A DNA stretch of 64,000 nucleotides from Cephalopachus bancanus. Its lineage: Eukaryota; Chordata; Mammalia; Primates; Tarsiidae. The notes under the pieces were generated by a model. It was not told the DNA's origin and did not search any database. It worked only from the letters and a program-made list of their open reading frames with translations. This document shows positions 23,811 through 34,429 of the stretch, in pieces. Position numbers and translations under genes: made by a program. How positions within the stretch are numbered: the stretch's first letter is position 1; every line of letters begins with the position of its first letter. Location: contig JAPVLO010000232.1 of the NCBI GenBank assembly GCA_027257055.1, positions 5,394,001 to 5,458,000 on the forward strand. The letters run 5' to 3'.

Positions 23811-24338
23811 CAAGGGTCCCCAAACCCCAACCAACAGACCGTTACCGCATAACAGGAGGCGAGCAAGCCAGCAAGTGAAGCTTCATCTGTATGTGCAGCC
23901 ACTCCCCATCTCTGGCATTATCAACTGAGCTCCTCTCCTCCTGTCAGATCTGCACTGAAAGCCTGCTTCCATTTTCAACATCCTATCTTTGTGAAGCAGG
24001 GTTTTCTGCAGTGACAGCAACCAAAACAAGATTATAGAGTAGACTGGAAATAATCAACACTTTGGGTGTCACTGACTCCCATCACCCCCAGATGGGACCA
24101 TCTAGTTGCAGGAAAACAAGTTCAGGGCTCCCACTGATTCTGCATTATGGTGAGTTGTATAATTGTTTCATTATATATTTCAATGTAACAATAACAGAAA
24201 TAAAGTGCACAATAAATCTAATGTGTTTTGAAGCATCCTGAAACCATCAATTCCTCTCTCCCCACCCCCACCCCCAGTCTGTGGAAAAATCGTCTTCCAT
24301 GAACTGGTCCCTGATGCCAAAAAAGTTAGGACCACTGA
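23811..24338 (-). mobile_element. MER1-type hAT-Charlie element with target duplication
   Basis: The left end AGGGTCCCCAAACCCC and the right end, with GGTCCCTGATGCCAAAAAAG and GGACCACTGA, are the MER1 termini. The interior includes the usual CATAATGCAGAATC-type block seen here in reverse complement. CTTACAG flanks both sides (23804-23810 and 24339-24345), fitting the 8-base target duplication of hAT elements with one mismatch. No transposase remains. Confidence 0.75.
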
Positions 24339-24420
24339 CTTACAGGACAATGGATAAGGAAACAATTTGCTGAAAAGCTAAACCGCCCTCAAAGAGTAAG
24401 AAACAAATGACTGACAGATA

Positions 24421-24650
24421 TTCTTAAGTTTGTTAGGGGTTAGGGTTGGGATTTAGGGATAGGGTTAGGGCTTATGGTTAAGGTTAGGGTTAGGATTAGG
24501 GTTAGGGATTAGGGTGAGGATGAGGCTAAGAGGTAAGGCAGGGTTAGGACATTTGTGTTAGGGTTAGACTCATGGGCTACAGTTAGGGTTAGGGAATTAG
24601 GGTTACCATTTACGGTTAGGTCATAGTTAGAATTAGAGGTATAGTGTTCA
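24421..24650 (+). repeat. Interstitial telomere-type (TTAGGG)n repeats, degenerate
   Basis: Dozens of TTAGGG and one-base variants (TTAGGGTTAGGATTAGGG and similar) fill about 230 bases, in + orientation. The tract ends about 45 bases before the left arm of the inverted duplication. Tracts like this can mark old end fusions or telomerase-filled breaks. Confidence 0.85.
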
Positions 24651-24696
24651 TGTTTGGGTTCGAGTTTGGATGGGGTTGGATTCCAGGTCCTAGAAT

Positions 24697-25447
24697 GTCA
24701 TTCTTAAAATGTGTATACATTTTTGGCACCCCCCTGTATATCTCACTACCCTGTAGAGATCTGGGGGACACAGCACCAACTCTTGGGGGGCAGAGGCTCC
24801 CTCAGGCCAGGGCAGCCTGGGAGAAGACTCCTGCAAAACTCTGGAATGTGGCTTCCTGCCTCAATTCAGTCACTGATGCTGTGGAGTCCAGGACGTCACT
24901 AATCACCCTATTTTCGCCATTCTTCCTATGACTGCAAGGACTAGGACTGGGCTCTGACAGGCCTGGTCCCCAAAGAGTCTTAATAAAGACTATTACCGGA
25001 GCCTGAATTACAATAGATGTTTATTTACAATGGCATTCAATGAAGTATTGTTCTACAGTGTTCAAAACTGGAATTAATAAGCAAGAGCCTAGTAGCTGAG
25101 TGAATAAATGAGTTGATCTTTAAAGAATATTAGGCAACAGCTGGTAACAACTTAAAGAATGTTCCACAAATGCTCACTGTGTCTCAGTGGTGCTCCTGGG
25201 CTTTTGCCAACCACCCCCCTTAACCTTTTCAACAATCTGTGTGACACGCCCTATCACCATCCCCATTTCATAAGTGGAAGGTCACACGAACCTGCCTGGG
25301 GTCACACACCTGTGCAGTGCTGGCCTGCATATGAGCAGGTACAAGTGGTGTCAGTAGAAATGCTGATGTCATTATGGTACACAGAAAAGGAGATGTAGCG
25401 TTGAGCATGGTTTGATGGTCAGACACGTCTTGGGCCAGCCCTACACG
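24697..25447 (+). repeat. Left arm of a large inverted duplication
   Basis: About 750 bases recur as reverse complement at 27386-28142, with long blocks nearly identical (for example around the GTTCCACAAATGCTCACTGT stretch). The arm starts with 40 bases of a mariner-type terminal repeat (24697-24736) followed by TA. No gene is evident in it. Confidence 0.9.
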
Positions 25448-26211
<764 letters not shown>

Positions 26212-26227
26212 AGAATAAACAATTCTT

Positions 26228-26547
26228 TTTTTTTTTTTTTTTTTTGAGTTGGAGTCTCACTCGGTCGCCCAGACTGCAGTGCAGTGGCCGCTCCCGGCCA
26301 CCGCAGCCTCGACCTGCCGGGCTCTGGCGATCCTTCCACCTCAGCCTTCCGAGTTGCCGGAATTACAGGCGCGCGCTACCACGCCCGGCTGATTTTTTTG
26401 ATCCTACAGCCCATGGAGATGGGCTGTAATTATTGTAGAGATGAGGTCTCGCTGCCCAGGCAGGTCTCGAACCCGTGGGCTCAGGCAATCCACTCACCTC
26501 AGCCTCCCAAAGGCGTGGGATTATCGGCTGAGCCACCGAGCTCAGCT
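26228..26547 (-). mobile_element. Alu element with target duplication and a templated insertion
   Basis: A T-run and two arms in reverse complement form a full dimeric Alu. The flanks AGAATAAACAATTCTT (26212-26227) and AGAATAAATAATTCTT (26548-26563) are its target duplication, one mismatch apart. Between the arms lie 24 bases identical to 25920-25943. Many CpGs remain, so it is not very old. Confidence 0.9.
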
Positions 26548-26563
26548 AGAATAAATAATTCTT

Positions 26564-27385
26564 GATTACCAGTCCAGGACACCCCAAACCTAAGTACTGG
26601 GTTCACGGCTCAGATCTACTCACTGACCCCCTCTTCTGGCCACACGTCTCCAGCCAAGCTCCTGGTCCTGGCCACACAGTAACCTTGAAATGCAGAAGGG
26701 CAGCCACAGCCTCCCTCAGTCTCAGTGATCTTGCTCCCTACAGGGTGAAGGCCTGAACCTACTGATTGGGGACGGGGCTGTCCCTGCAACCAGAGTGACT
26801 ACCTAGGTCTGGCCTTTGTCAGAAATCAGCCTTGCAAATCCCATGAGGCTGAGGCCCTCGGGTCACTCACATGAGCATTGAGGCCTAGGGTGTCCACATG
26901 GGTGTCACCTGAGGGCTGCAGTGTTCAGGATCCCTCTCTCTCACACAAGGGTCTCCTGCTCTGACATACTGGGGTGGTTCCCTGCACTGGGGAAGGGTCC
27001 TTTGGCCACCAGTGACAGTCAACCCAGCTGCACGCCTGCTCAGTGATCAAGCTCATCTCCCAGGCCAAGTCATCTTGCCTCCAGACAACAAAACTAGCCC
27101 TGCTTCCATTCCCTGAACCACATGGGTGCACAGAGGAGACTCTGATAGCTCACTTTCATGGAGAAAAGGGTCAGGATCCCAGACTAACCTCTCCAAGGAC
27201 TGCAAAGATGGCACCAGGTGCAATTGGTGCACTGGAAACAGGAATCCCTCCTGAGCACATGCTCAGGGAGGCAAGGAACAATCAGCATAGACTGGACATG
27301 CAGGTCCTGTCCCTGGGGCTGACCCCCACTCCCAGGCCAGCAAAGGACTGGATAGGCAGGCCAGGAAGTCTGTGCAGCCGCATGT
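26564..27385. other. Right part of the inverted-duplication spacer; no gene
   Basis: Ordinary non-coding sequence; open frames at 27043-27411 have no family resemblance. Confidence 0.35.
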
Positions 27386-28142
27386 GCAGGACTGGCCCAA
27401 GTCGTGTCTGACCATAAAACCATGCTCAACTCTACAGCTCCTATTCTGTGTACCATGATGACATCAGCATTTCTACTGACACCTCTTTGTGCCTGCTCAT
27501 ATGCAGACCAGTATGGCCCAGGTGTGTGACCCCAGGCAGGTTCGTGTGACCTCCCACTTATGAAATGGGGATGGTGATAAGGCCTGTCATAGGGATTGTT
27601 GACAAGGTGAAAGGGAGGCGATTAACAAAAGCCGAGGAGCACCACTGAGACACAGTGAGCATTTGTGGAACATTCTTTAAGTTATTACCAACTGTTGCCT
27701 AATATTCTTTAAAGATCAACTCATTTATTCACTCAGCTACTAGGCTCTTGCTTATTAATTTCAGTTTTGAACACTGTAGAACAATACTTCATTGAATGCC
27801 ATTGTAAATAAACATCTATTGTAATTCAGGCTCCGGTAATAGTCTTTATTAAGACTCTTTGGGGACCAGGCCTGTCAGAGCCCAGCCCTAGTCCTTGCAG
27901 TCATAGGAAGAATGGCGAAAATAGGGTGATTAGTGACGTCCTGGACTCCACAGCATCAGTGACTGAATTGAGGCAGGAAGCCACATTCCAGAGTTTTGCA
28001 GGAGTCTTCTCCCAGGCTGCCCTGGCCTGAGGGAGCCTCTGCCCCCTAAGAGTTGGTGTTCACTGTGTCCCCAAGGTCTCTGCAGGGTAGCGAGATATAC
28101 AGGGTGTTGGGAAAAAAATGTATACACATTTTAAGAATGACG
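27386..28142 (-). repeat. Right arm of the large inverted duplication
   Basis: Reverse complement of 24697-25447. Its outer end is the first 43 bases of the MITE at 28100. Small indels separate the arms, for example in the C-rich run near 25210 and 27620. Confidence 0.9.
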
Positions 28143-28332
28143 TTCACAAAATATGATGTTGATAAAATGAATGTTAGCATCACATGTGACAGGCAGACAG
28201 TCAAAGAAACTGGCAAAAGCACGTTTGGGTAAACATAATACTACACATTACTACTGTAATTCAATTCAATTCAAAATGTAATACATAGGTAATGTCTCTT
28301 AAAATGTGTGGACCTTTTTTTGGCATCCCCTG
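28100..28332. mobile_element. Mariner-type MITE
   Basis: A 233-base element is bounded by imperfect inverted repeats of about 43 bases (28100-28142 and 28290-28332). The left one starts CAGGGTGTTGGGAAAAAAAT and the right one ends GGCATCCCCTG. TA dinucleotides flank it (28098-28099, 28333-28334), as expected for Tc1/mariner insertion. No transposase is encoded, so it depended on another element. Confidence 0.75.
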
Positions 28333-28334
28333 TA

Positions 28335-28780
28335 CCAGGAGAGGCCTGCCTGTGATTCTGCCTTCATGTCCCTCTCTATACTGGCTCTGGTCTTTGCCTG
28401 TGGCTGCTGGCAGCAACATGCTGGACCCCTCTCTGACTGCCCCTGAATCATGCTTCATTTCAGACCGAAGCTTCATTTCAGACTGGGCAGCTGTTTCATG
28501 ATCATGGACTGGACTTTATGATGCACCCTGCAGACACCACTGTGTGCATTGCTGCCCTATAGGTGTTTCTGCTGTGGACTGCCCAAGAGTTTCTGCACCA
28601 GATGTTGTGACTACTTGGATCTTGTTTGAGGTAGTGCCAGGATTTCCTGCTTGCATCTATGGTGTTTAATTAGAACTGAAACCAGTGCAGCCAGATTAGA
28701 GATGTCTCAAAGACATCCCAGATTATTTCATGTATATATACACATACAGAGTGAACGTCCTGTACATACATACTTTCAAG
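28335..28780. other. No gene recognised
   Basis: Nothing supported in this stretch. Confidence 0.35.
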
Positions 28781-29055
28781 TTGCACACTTTCAATATGCA
28801 TTTTCATGTCCAATCGCATAAGTTAGTTCATGTATCTGGCATACATTGTCATGTGTATGCATCCTCTACAAATAGTTGTGCTTTGTGTATTTTACTATAT
28901 AGATACAGTAGTACAGTATCTTTATTTCAAGCCCAGGATGTCCAGAAGTTAGTACAAAAGCAGTCAATTATGTTACTTGGATACAGGCTAACTTTGTTGG
29001 AGTTATAAATGCATTCTTGTAATGGAACTCATTTGCATGTAGGGGACTTACTATA
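28781..29055 (+). mobile_element. Tigger-like (pogo) DNA transposon fragment
   Basis: Blocks such as ATAGATACAGTAGTACAGTA and the tail GGAACTCATTTGCATGTAGG resemble Tigger/MER2-type ends. It is diverged and incomplete, and I am not certain of the family. Confidence 0.4.
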
Positions 29056-29336
29056 CATACACACAGACACATGTATATATATATAACTGAAAAATAGGGT
29101 GGTCAGAGTTAAGTTGGAAGGAAAAAGCTGCCACCCTGCACTCCACTCCAGTCCACCTGACTAGCCTGTTAACACCTGGTGCAACAAGAGGGCTGAACTT
29201 TTAGACTCACCTCCACAATCAGCCCATGGTTGAAATATCATTATTTTAGTTTCCTTCCTAGTCATCATTATGCATAGATATATACAGATATGTTTGTGTG
29301 TGTGTGTGTGTGTATTCTATCCAGTACAACAGAATC

Positions 29337-29638
29337 TTTTTTGTTGTTGTTGTTGGAGTCTCACTCTTGTTGCCCAGGCTGAAGTGCAGTGGCAAGCTCA
29401 TGGCCGCCGCAGCCTTGACCTGCTGGGCTTAGGCAATCCTTCCACCTTCTACCTCAGCCTTCCAAGTAGCTGGAACTACAGATGCATGCCACCATGCCCG
29501 GCTAGTTTTTGTGATTTATTTTAGAGACCAGGTCTCACCAAGTTGCCCAGGCTGGTCTCGAACCCCTAGGCTCAGGCAGTCTTCTTGCCTTGGCCTCCCA
29601 AAGTGCTGAGATTTCAGGCTGAGCCACTGCGCCTGGTC
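29337..29638 (-). mobile_element. Full-length dimeric Alu with perfect target duplication
   Basis: The insertion is bounded by ACAACAGAATC on both sides (29326-29336, 29639-29649). Both arms and the A-rich linker are present in reverse complement. A (TG)n tract lies just before it (29293-29312). The arms carry local-subfamily bases shared with the other copies in the window. Confidence 0.92.
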
Positions 29639-29649
29639 ACAACAGAATC

Positions 29650-30212
29650 ATATTACTTCCATTTTGTAAGGAGGATATTGGTACTAGGAGTTCACCTTCA
29701 TTTCTTAGTATTCTATGGGTATATATATCCTTTTTAATTTTGGAGTTTCTAATTGACTTTCTTTTTGTTTGTTTGTTTTTTTACATTCTCTGGTTTTCTC
29801 ACATCCTTACCATCTTCCAGACTTCTAGTCATCCCATCTGAAAACTCACTAATGGGAGCCCTCCTTTTCCTGTTCCCATCTTAGTGTGATCTTCCTAGGC
29901 CTGGGGTGGAGCCACCATCCTCAACGTTATAGTGTTCTTTCTTTCTCAATTTTCTCTCTCTCTCTCTCCTTTTTTTTTTTTTTTTTTTTTTGGTTAGAGA
30001 ACATCTTCAATTAACTTTGCAACAAAGAGTGTCTGTGAAATAAATGTTCTGATTTCTTACATGTTCTAAAATTGTCTGTAATTTGTCCTCACATTTGATT
30101 AACAATTTTGTAGGAATAGAATTCTTAGTTGAAGGTACTGTTTTCTCCAAAATTTGAAGTACTATTTTTGTTTTGTAACATTCAATATTGTTAAGTCAGA
30201 TGTCATTCTGAA
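29650..30212. other. No gene; T-rich and CT-rich tracts
   Basis: A CT run and a long T-run lie at 29950-29991. The sequence after it may be an old retroelement but I cannot name it. Confidence 0.35.
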
Positions 30213-30593
30213 TTTTTTTTTTTTTGAGTCAGAGTCTCACTCAGTTGCTCAGGCTGAAGTGCAAGAGTGCAGTAGCATGATCACGGTTCACCACAGCCTC
30301 CACCTCCTGGATTCAGGCAATCCTCCTGCCTAAGCCTACTGAGTAGTTAGGACTATAGGCTTGTACCACCACGTCTGGCTAATTTTTTTTTTTTTGGTAG
30401 AGACTAGGTCTTACCATGTTGTCTAGGCTAGTCTCAAACTACTGTGCTCAAGTAATCCTCCTGCCTTGGCCTCCCAAAGTGCTTCAGTCACATTCACTGC
30501 AGTCACAAAGTCTTGGGCTCAAGCAATTCTTCAGTGTTGGTCTCCCAAAGCACTGAGATTAAAGATATGAGCCACCATGCCCATGCCCTTTTT
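30213..30593 (-). mobile_element. Older Alu element with extra arm segment
   Basis: Reverse-complement Alu with more substitutions than its neighbours. A repeated arm end (30490-30590, TTGGGCTCAAGCAATTCTTC ... GTCTCCCAAAGCACTGAGAT) follows the normal left arm, so the element was extended by a partial duplication or a second insertion. Confidence 0.75.
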
Positions 30594-31189
30594 TTCTTGG
30601 TGTTCTGAAATTTCACAATGATGATCTTAGGTAGGAGTCTTTTTAATTCATCTTGCTATTAAGTCTTCCAATTCAAAGAACAAAATCTCCTTTAAGCTCT
30701 TGGACATTTTTGTAATAATCTTTGATGAGTTTCTTCCTCCATGTTTTAAGTTCTCTTTTTAGAACACAAATATTATTTGGATATTGGAACTCTGGGACCA
30801 ATCTTCCAAAAGAACTTACCTTTTAACTATATTTTATTTTTGAAAATTTTGTGCTTGAGAGGATGTTTCTTAAAGTTTCTCTTCCAATTTATTTTGACAG
30901 TTATATATTTTAAGAGCATTTCAAGCTGTCTTTCCTTATTTCCCCGATTTTTCCTTTCTTAATATATTATGTTTCTTTCTGTGGATGCAATATTTTATAC
31001 TTCTCTGAAGATCCTAACTAGAATTTATTTATTCATATATATATGCTCAATGTCTGAAAACAGTACTACTGGGACTGTGGATTCTGACCTTTCCTTGAAT
31101 AGAGAAGGACGAGGGTCCAGGAAGACAAAAATACCTGAAATATTTCAAGCCCCTGCCCCCCATGAAACTACCGACCAGTTTACTATCTC
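30594..31189. other. No gene; AT-rich
   Basis: AT-rich DNA without a supported feature. It may be old L1 sequence beyond recognition. Confidence 0.35.
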
Positions 31190-31684
31190 TGTGTTTTTGT
31201 CTTTTCCAGAATGTCCCATAAGTGAGGGTCATACCACCACTTCACACTGTGTTCTCACTCAGCAGTGTGCATGTGAACTCCATCCATGTATGTGGGCCGA
31301 TAGTTCATTTCTTTCTACTGATGAATGGTGTCCATTGTATACTGCAACTCAGTTTTTTTGTGCATCCAGGTGCTGAAGGACATCCTGATTCTCTTAAGTT
31401 TTGACAATTATGAATAGCGCTTCCATACACAACTGTGTTCTGGTTTTTATTTGGAAATAATTTTTTAGGGCATTTGTGTGAATACCTGAGAGGATGATTA
31501 TTGGACCAAATGCTGAGACTTGTTTCATTTTGGAAAACACTGCCAAACTTTCTTCCAAAATGTCTGCACCCTTATGCCTTCCACCAGAAATGAATGAATT
31601 TTTGTCTTCCTGTATCAATTGTCTTTTTTTGCTTTCAGATTTTTTTCTATTTTAATAGATGGGCAGAGCTATCCCGTTGTTTTC

Positions 31685-31983
31685 TTTTTTCTTTCTTTAT
31701 TATTTATTTATTTTTTCTTTTTTCTTTTTTGAGTTGGAGTCTCACTCTGTCCCGGCCACCGCAGCCTCGACCCGCTGGGCTCCGGCGATCCTCCCGCCTC
31801 AGCCTTCCGAGTAGCCGGAACTACAGGCGCGCGCTGCCACGCCCGGCTGATTTTTTTGATTTATTGTAGAGATGAGGTCTCGCCAAGTTGCCCAGGCAGG
31901 TCTCGAACCCGCGGGCTCAGGCAATCCACTCACCTCAGCCTCCCAAAGGCGCGGGATTACAGACTGGGCCACCGAGCCCGGCT
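31685..31983 (-). mobile_element. Young-looking Alu of the local subfamily
   Basis: The copy keeps many CpGs (CCGGCGATCC, GGCGCGCGCTGCCACGCCCG), a sign of recent insertion. TATCCCGTTGTTTTC (31670-31684) and TATCTCGTTGTTTTA (31984-31998) flank it as an imperfect target duplication. The arm next to the T-tail has an internal deletion of about 30 bases after CCCGGCCACC relative to the copy at 26.2 kb. Confidence 0.88.
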
Positions 31984-32097
31984 TATCTCGTTGTTTTAAT
32001 TGGCTTTTTTCTCATGAGAGGTGTTGAATATTATTTTCTATACCTGTTTGGCATGTGTATATCTTCTTTGGTGAGCTGTGTATGGAGATCTTTATAC

Positions 32098-32491
32098 CTT
32101 TCTTTCTTTCTTTCTTTCTTTCAGTTCCGCAAGGGCTTTATTGGGGCCGGGGCTCAGTCCTCTGGGCCGCCGCCTTCCTCACGGCAGCCAGCACGTTGCT
32201 CAGCTCCTGGCGCTTCCTCTTGGCGCGGATGTGCGTCCCCACCCGCTTCTTGATGAACTTGAGCGCCCGCTTGTCCTCGGAGACCTTGAGCAGCTCCATG
32301 GCGCCCACCTCCCGGATCACGGCCCGCACGAACTTGGTGTGCTTGGTCAGGCGCCCGCGGCGGCCGCTGTGCCTCGGCTCGCTCACGTTGGTGGTCACCT
32401 TGTGGCCCTTGTTGAGGCCTGCGGCCCTGGGGTAGCGCAGGGCCGTGGCTGCTGCTTTCCAATGGCTGCCGCGGCGGAAGCACCTTTTCAA
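32098..32491 (-). pseudogene. RPL36 processed pseudogene
   Basis: The minus strand reads [20 protein letters not shown] and continues through [13 protein letters not shown] to [20 protein letters not shown], which is ribosomal protein eL36, part of the 60S subunit. There are no introns, an AATAAA precedes the end, and a (GAAA)n tail forms the CTTT repeat at 32098-32124: a typical LINE-made retrocopy. Lesions: the start codon is ACG; a block of nine residues after IREV is missing; and a one-base loss near the end removes the normal stop. High CpG content suggests modest age. It sits in the old L1. Confidence 0.9.
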
Positions 32492-33370
32492 TTAGGTTGT
32501 TAGTCTAACTCCTGTGGCATTTTTTAGGTATTTTAAAATCACTTTGCAGACAAGTCCCTTTTCAGATGTTTTTTCCTAAATATCTTCTCTGGCTTGTTTT
32601 TTGTTGTTGGCGTTCTCTTGACAGAATCTTTCACTTTTAAATTTTACTAAAGTCCACATTGTCATTTTGTTTTCTTTCATGGACTGGCTTTTGGTTTTGT
32701 ATCTGAAAACTTATCACCAAACCAAAGGCCATGTCGATTTTCTTCTGTGTTTTCTCCTATAACTTTTACAACTTTGTACTTGCAAATTTCAGTCTATGGA
32801 CTATTCTGAGTGAATTTTTGGATTATCTAGGAAATTTGTGTTTATGCTCATTGTTTCCAATATTGTTTCTGATTGTTCCATCACCATTTGTGGAGCAGAA
32901 TTGCCTTTATCTCTTTGACAAAGTCAGTAGACTACATATATACATGAGTCCGTTTTTGGACTCTCTTATTTTGGACTCTTCACTACTGTAGCCTCATGAT
33001 AAGTGTTTAGATCTGGATGTGTAAGTACTTTAACTTTGTTACTCTTAGTCTTATGTCATCTATTCTAGTTTTTGAAACTGTTGATATCTTTGCTTGGAAT
33101 TATTGGGATTCTGCTGACTCTAGAGGTCAAGTTAGAAAGAATTACCATCTTTGCAATAAGGGGTACTGTATATTGTTACTGAAAAAGAACTATCACTGTC
33201 TTTATATGTCTTTTGCTATCTGTTGACTGTGTTTCGCAGTTTTCTGAATGCATATTTTTAATATAGTTTGTTAGATTTATACTTAAGAACTTAAATTTTT
33301 GGAGTGCTATTGTAAATGTTTTTTTCTTTTTATTTCAAATTGTAATTCTTCCTGCACATTTTTGCTGATA

Positions 33371-33639
33371 TATAGGAATTCAATGAACTTTTGTCTATTG
33401 ACCATCCATTTAGGTTCTGGTTATCTCCAACCATTCTTATTAAGGCAAAGGAAAGTGGCCTCTGTTTAAGTTTCAGTTTCCAAAATTTTGGCATGGAATA
33501 ATCAGAACACTGAAGGCGGAAGGGATGTGTGACCTCTGCTGAACAGGAAGTGCCCAGTGGCCTATACTGCCACCACAGCTGGCAGAGAGTGTGCAAACCC
33601 ACCTTCTCTGGGCCTCACTGTCATTACTGGATCAGAGCC
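33371..33639. other. Short non-coding stretch
   Basis: Nothing supported; GC rises towards the minisatellite that follows. Confidence 0.3.
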
Positions 33640-34385
33640 TCTCCCAGAACTGATCCGGACACATGAGACCCATGCATGGGGAAGACCAGAAGTTATTCTC
33701 AGGACTAATTTGACACATGAGGGCTGTGCACAGAGAGGACTGGAAATTCTCCTCATGACTGACCCAGATACATGAGGGAGGTGCCCGGGGGAAGGACTAG
33801 AAATTCTCAGGACTGATCCAGTCACATGAGGGTCACATCCAGAGGGTGGACCAAATTCTCCTCAAGAGACATGCTGGCACGTGAGGGCCCTGGCCCAGAG
33901 AGGGACTAGAAATTCTCCCCAGGACTGACCCAGACAGGTGAGGGCCCTGTCCAGGGAAAGAACTGGAAATTCTCCAATTCTTCTCAGGACTGACCTGGAC
34001 ACATGGGGGCAGTGACCATAGAGAGGACCAGAAGTTTTCCTCAAGACTGACTCAGACACGTGAGAGCCATACCAAGTTGAAGAACTAGAAATTCTCCTTG
34101 GGACTGACTCAGACAAAAGAGGGTGGTTCCCACAGGAATGACCAGAAATTCTCCTGGGGACTGACCTGGACACATGAGAGTGGTGCCCATGAGGAAGATC
34201 AGAAGTTCTCCTTAAAACTGACCTGGACACATGAGGGTGGTGCCCATGGGGAGGACTGGAAATTCTCTTCAGGGCTGACCTGAACATACGAGGGTGGTGC
34301 CCACAGGGAGAACCAGAACTTCTTAGGACTGACCCAGACACACAAGAGTGGTGCCCACAGGAATGACCAGAACTTCTCTTTAAGA
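33640..34385 (+). repeat. 57-bp minisatellite, about 13 copies
   Basis: Units follow the pattern GACCAGAAATTCTCCT, then GACTGACCTGGACACATGAG, then GGTGGTGCCCACAGGGAG, with a period close to 57 bases and indels in several units. Because 57 is 19 codons, an open frame of 159 codons persists on the minus strand (33862-34341); I treat it as a by-product. Confidence 0.9.
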
Positions 34386-34429
34386 CTTAAACCTAGTTAG
34401 TTTATTTATTTTTTCTTGCTATGTCTTAT

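Larger units (their letters stand above)
31190..33370 (-). mobile_element. Old L1 (L1M type), 3' half, interrupted by an Alu and an RPL36 retrocopy
   Basis: On the minus strand the sequence follows old L1 from ORF2 (at the right) into the 3' UTR (at the left), with blocks such as AAACTTATCACCAAACCAAA, GGAATTATTGGGATTCTGCT and TGACAATTATGAATAGCGCT. The frames are destroyed. It was later hit by the Alu at 31.7 kb and by the RPL36 copy at 32.1 kb, so it is older than both. Confidence 0.6.

Noticed and set aside
24421..24650. A present-day chromosome end
   Set aside because: The TTAGGG tract is short, degenerate and followed by nearly 40 kb of other DNA, so it is interstitial.
32154..32483. 109-codon minus-strand frame beside the RPL36 copy
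   Set aside because: Shifted frame of the RPL36 retrocopy, Ala/Gly/Gln-rich by GC content.
33862..34341. 159-codon minus-strand open frame
   Set aside because: It is the 57-bp minisatellite (19 codons per unit) read in an open frame.
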